This document shows positions 5,764 through 5,921 of a stretch of 5,921 bases of DNA, piece after piece. The stretch is from NCBI GenBank assembly GCA_041859375.1, contig JBHEKP010000295.1, positions 1 to 5,921 on the forward strand, read 5' to 3'. The first letter of the stretch is position 1. Every line of letters starts with the position of its first letter. Both the position numbers and the translations under genes were made by a program. The DNA is from JBHEKP01 sp041859375. GTDB taxonomy: Bacteria > Hydrogenedentota > Hydrogenedentia > Hydrogenedentales > CAITNO01. The notes under the pieces are model-generated. The model did no database searches, had not been told where the DNA came from, and was given only the letters and a program-made list of their open reading frames with translations.

Positions 5764-5921
5764 GTGAGCGCGCCGGTCGCCATCCCCTTCGGTCTTGCGG
5801 CCCCGCCTTTCACCGAGCGGCGCAACGATGCCGCGTACTTCTTCCCGGGCGAGCAGTACCTGCGTGCGCTCGAGTTCCTGGGGACCACGCTGTGGACGCG
5901 GACGCAGGTCGGAGTCATCAC
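5764..5921 (+). CDS. Probable ExeA/GspA-like AAA ATPase, N-terminal fragment cut by window edge
   Basis: Only 52 codons are visible. The peptide PFGLAAPPF, then YFFPGEQYLRALEFL, then a strand ending VGVIT matches the start of ExeA/GspA/MshM-type AAA ATPases. In these a PFGL..PPF...YF motif and a repeat-searching helix lead into a beta-strand just before Walker A. Walker A itself would lie beyond the right edge, so the assignment is not proven. Such ATPases drive secretin or pilus-related assembly, or act in transposition-like and polysaccharide-export modules. GTG at 5764 has GGAAG ten bases upstream. The frame is open back to 5611, and GTG at 5716 is a less likely alternative because the extra residues do not look like the family. 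Confidence 0.58.
   Translation, partial: MSAPVAIPFGLAAPPFTERRNDAAYFFPGEQYLRALEFLGTTLWTRTQVGVI

Noticed and set aside
5628..5921. Minus-strand ORF of 97 residues at the right edge
   Set aside because: It has no family resemblance. The plus-strand frame there matches the start of a known ATPase family.

Overview
The window looks like a piece of a GC-rich bacterial chromosome. It carries a compact biosynthetic operon of the lasso-peptide type on the minus strand, a cell-surface lipoprotein with Gly-Glu repeats, two tRNA genes, and the first codons of an ExeA/GspA-like ATPase. Surface proteins with very long Glu-Gly linkers, PKD domains and a Cys/transmembrane/Arg C-terminal tail are a style I associate with Hydrogenedentes, Lentisphaerae and neighbouring lineages. 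That assignment is an impression from protein style, not a demonstrated placement.

Layout, right to left on the minus strand. (1) 5206-4121: PKD-domain lipoprotein with two Glu-Gly linkers and a C-terminal membrane tail, followed by a convincing intrinsic terminator (4086-4040). (2) 3928-3806: a 40-residue single-pass membrane protein. (3) 3628 to beyond base 1: four genes in the order HPr-kinase-like protein (K), PqqD-like recognition protein (B1), transglutaminase-like leader peptidase (B2), asparagine-synthase-like macrolactam synthetase (C). K/B1 and B2/C overlap by ATGA junctions, and B2 overlaps B1 by 29 bases if it starts at the upstream GTG. The block therefore reads as one translationally coupled operon. 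The C gene is open through all 629 visible codons and leaves the window near its expected C-terminus.

On the plus strand, a good sigma70-type promoter (5352-5381) drives tRNA-Gly(GCC) and tRNA-Lys(TTT), both with encoded CCA. A partial gene starting near 5764 resembles the N-terminus of ExeA/GspA-type AAA ATPases and runs off the right edge.

How the lasso genes are expected to work together, from the known family: B1 binds the leader of a precursor peptide, B2 cuts the leader off, C activates an Asp/Glu side chain with ATP and closes the macrolactam ring, and K phosphorylates the precursor C-terminus, as described for paeninodin-type clusters. The main puzzle is that no convincing precursor gene is visible. 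It must lie left of the window, elsewhere in the genome, or be highly atypical.
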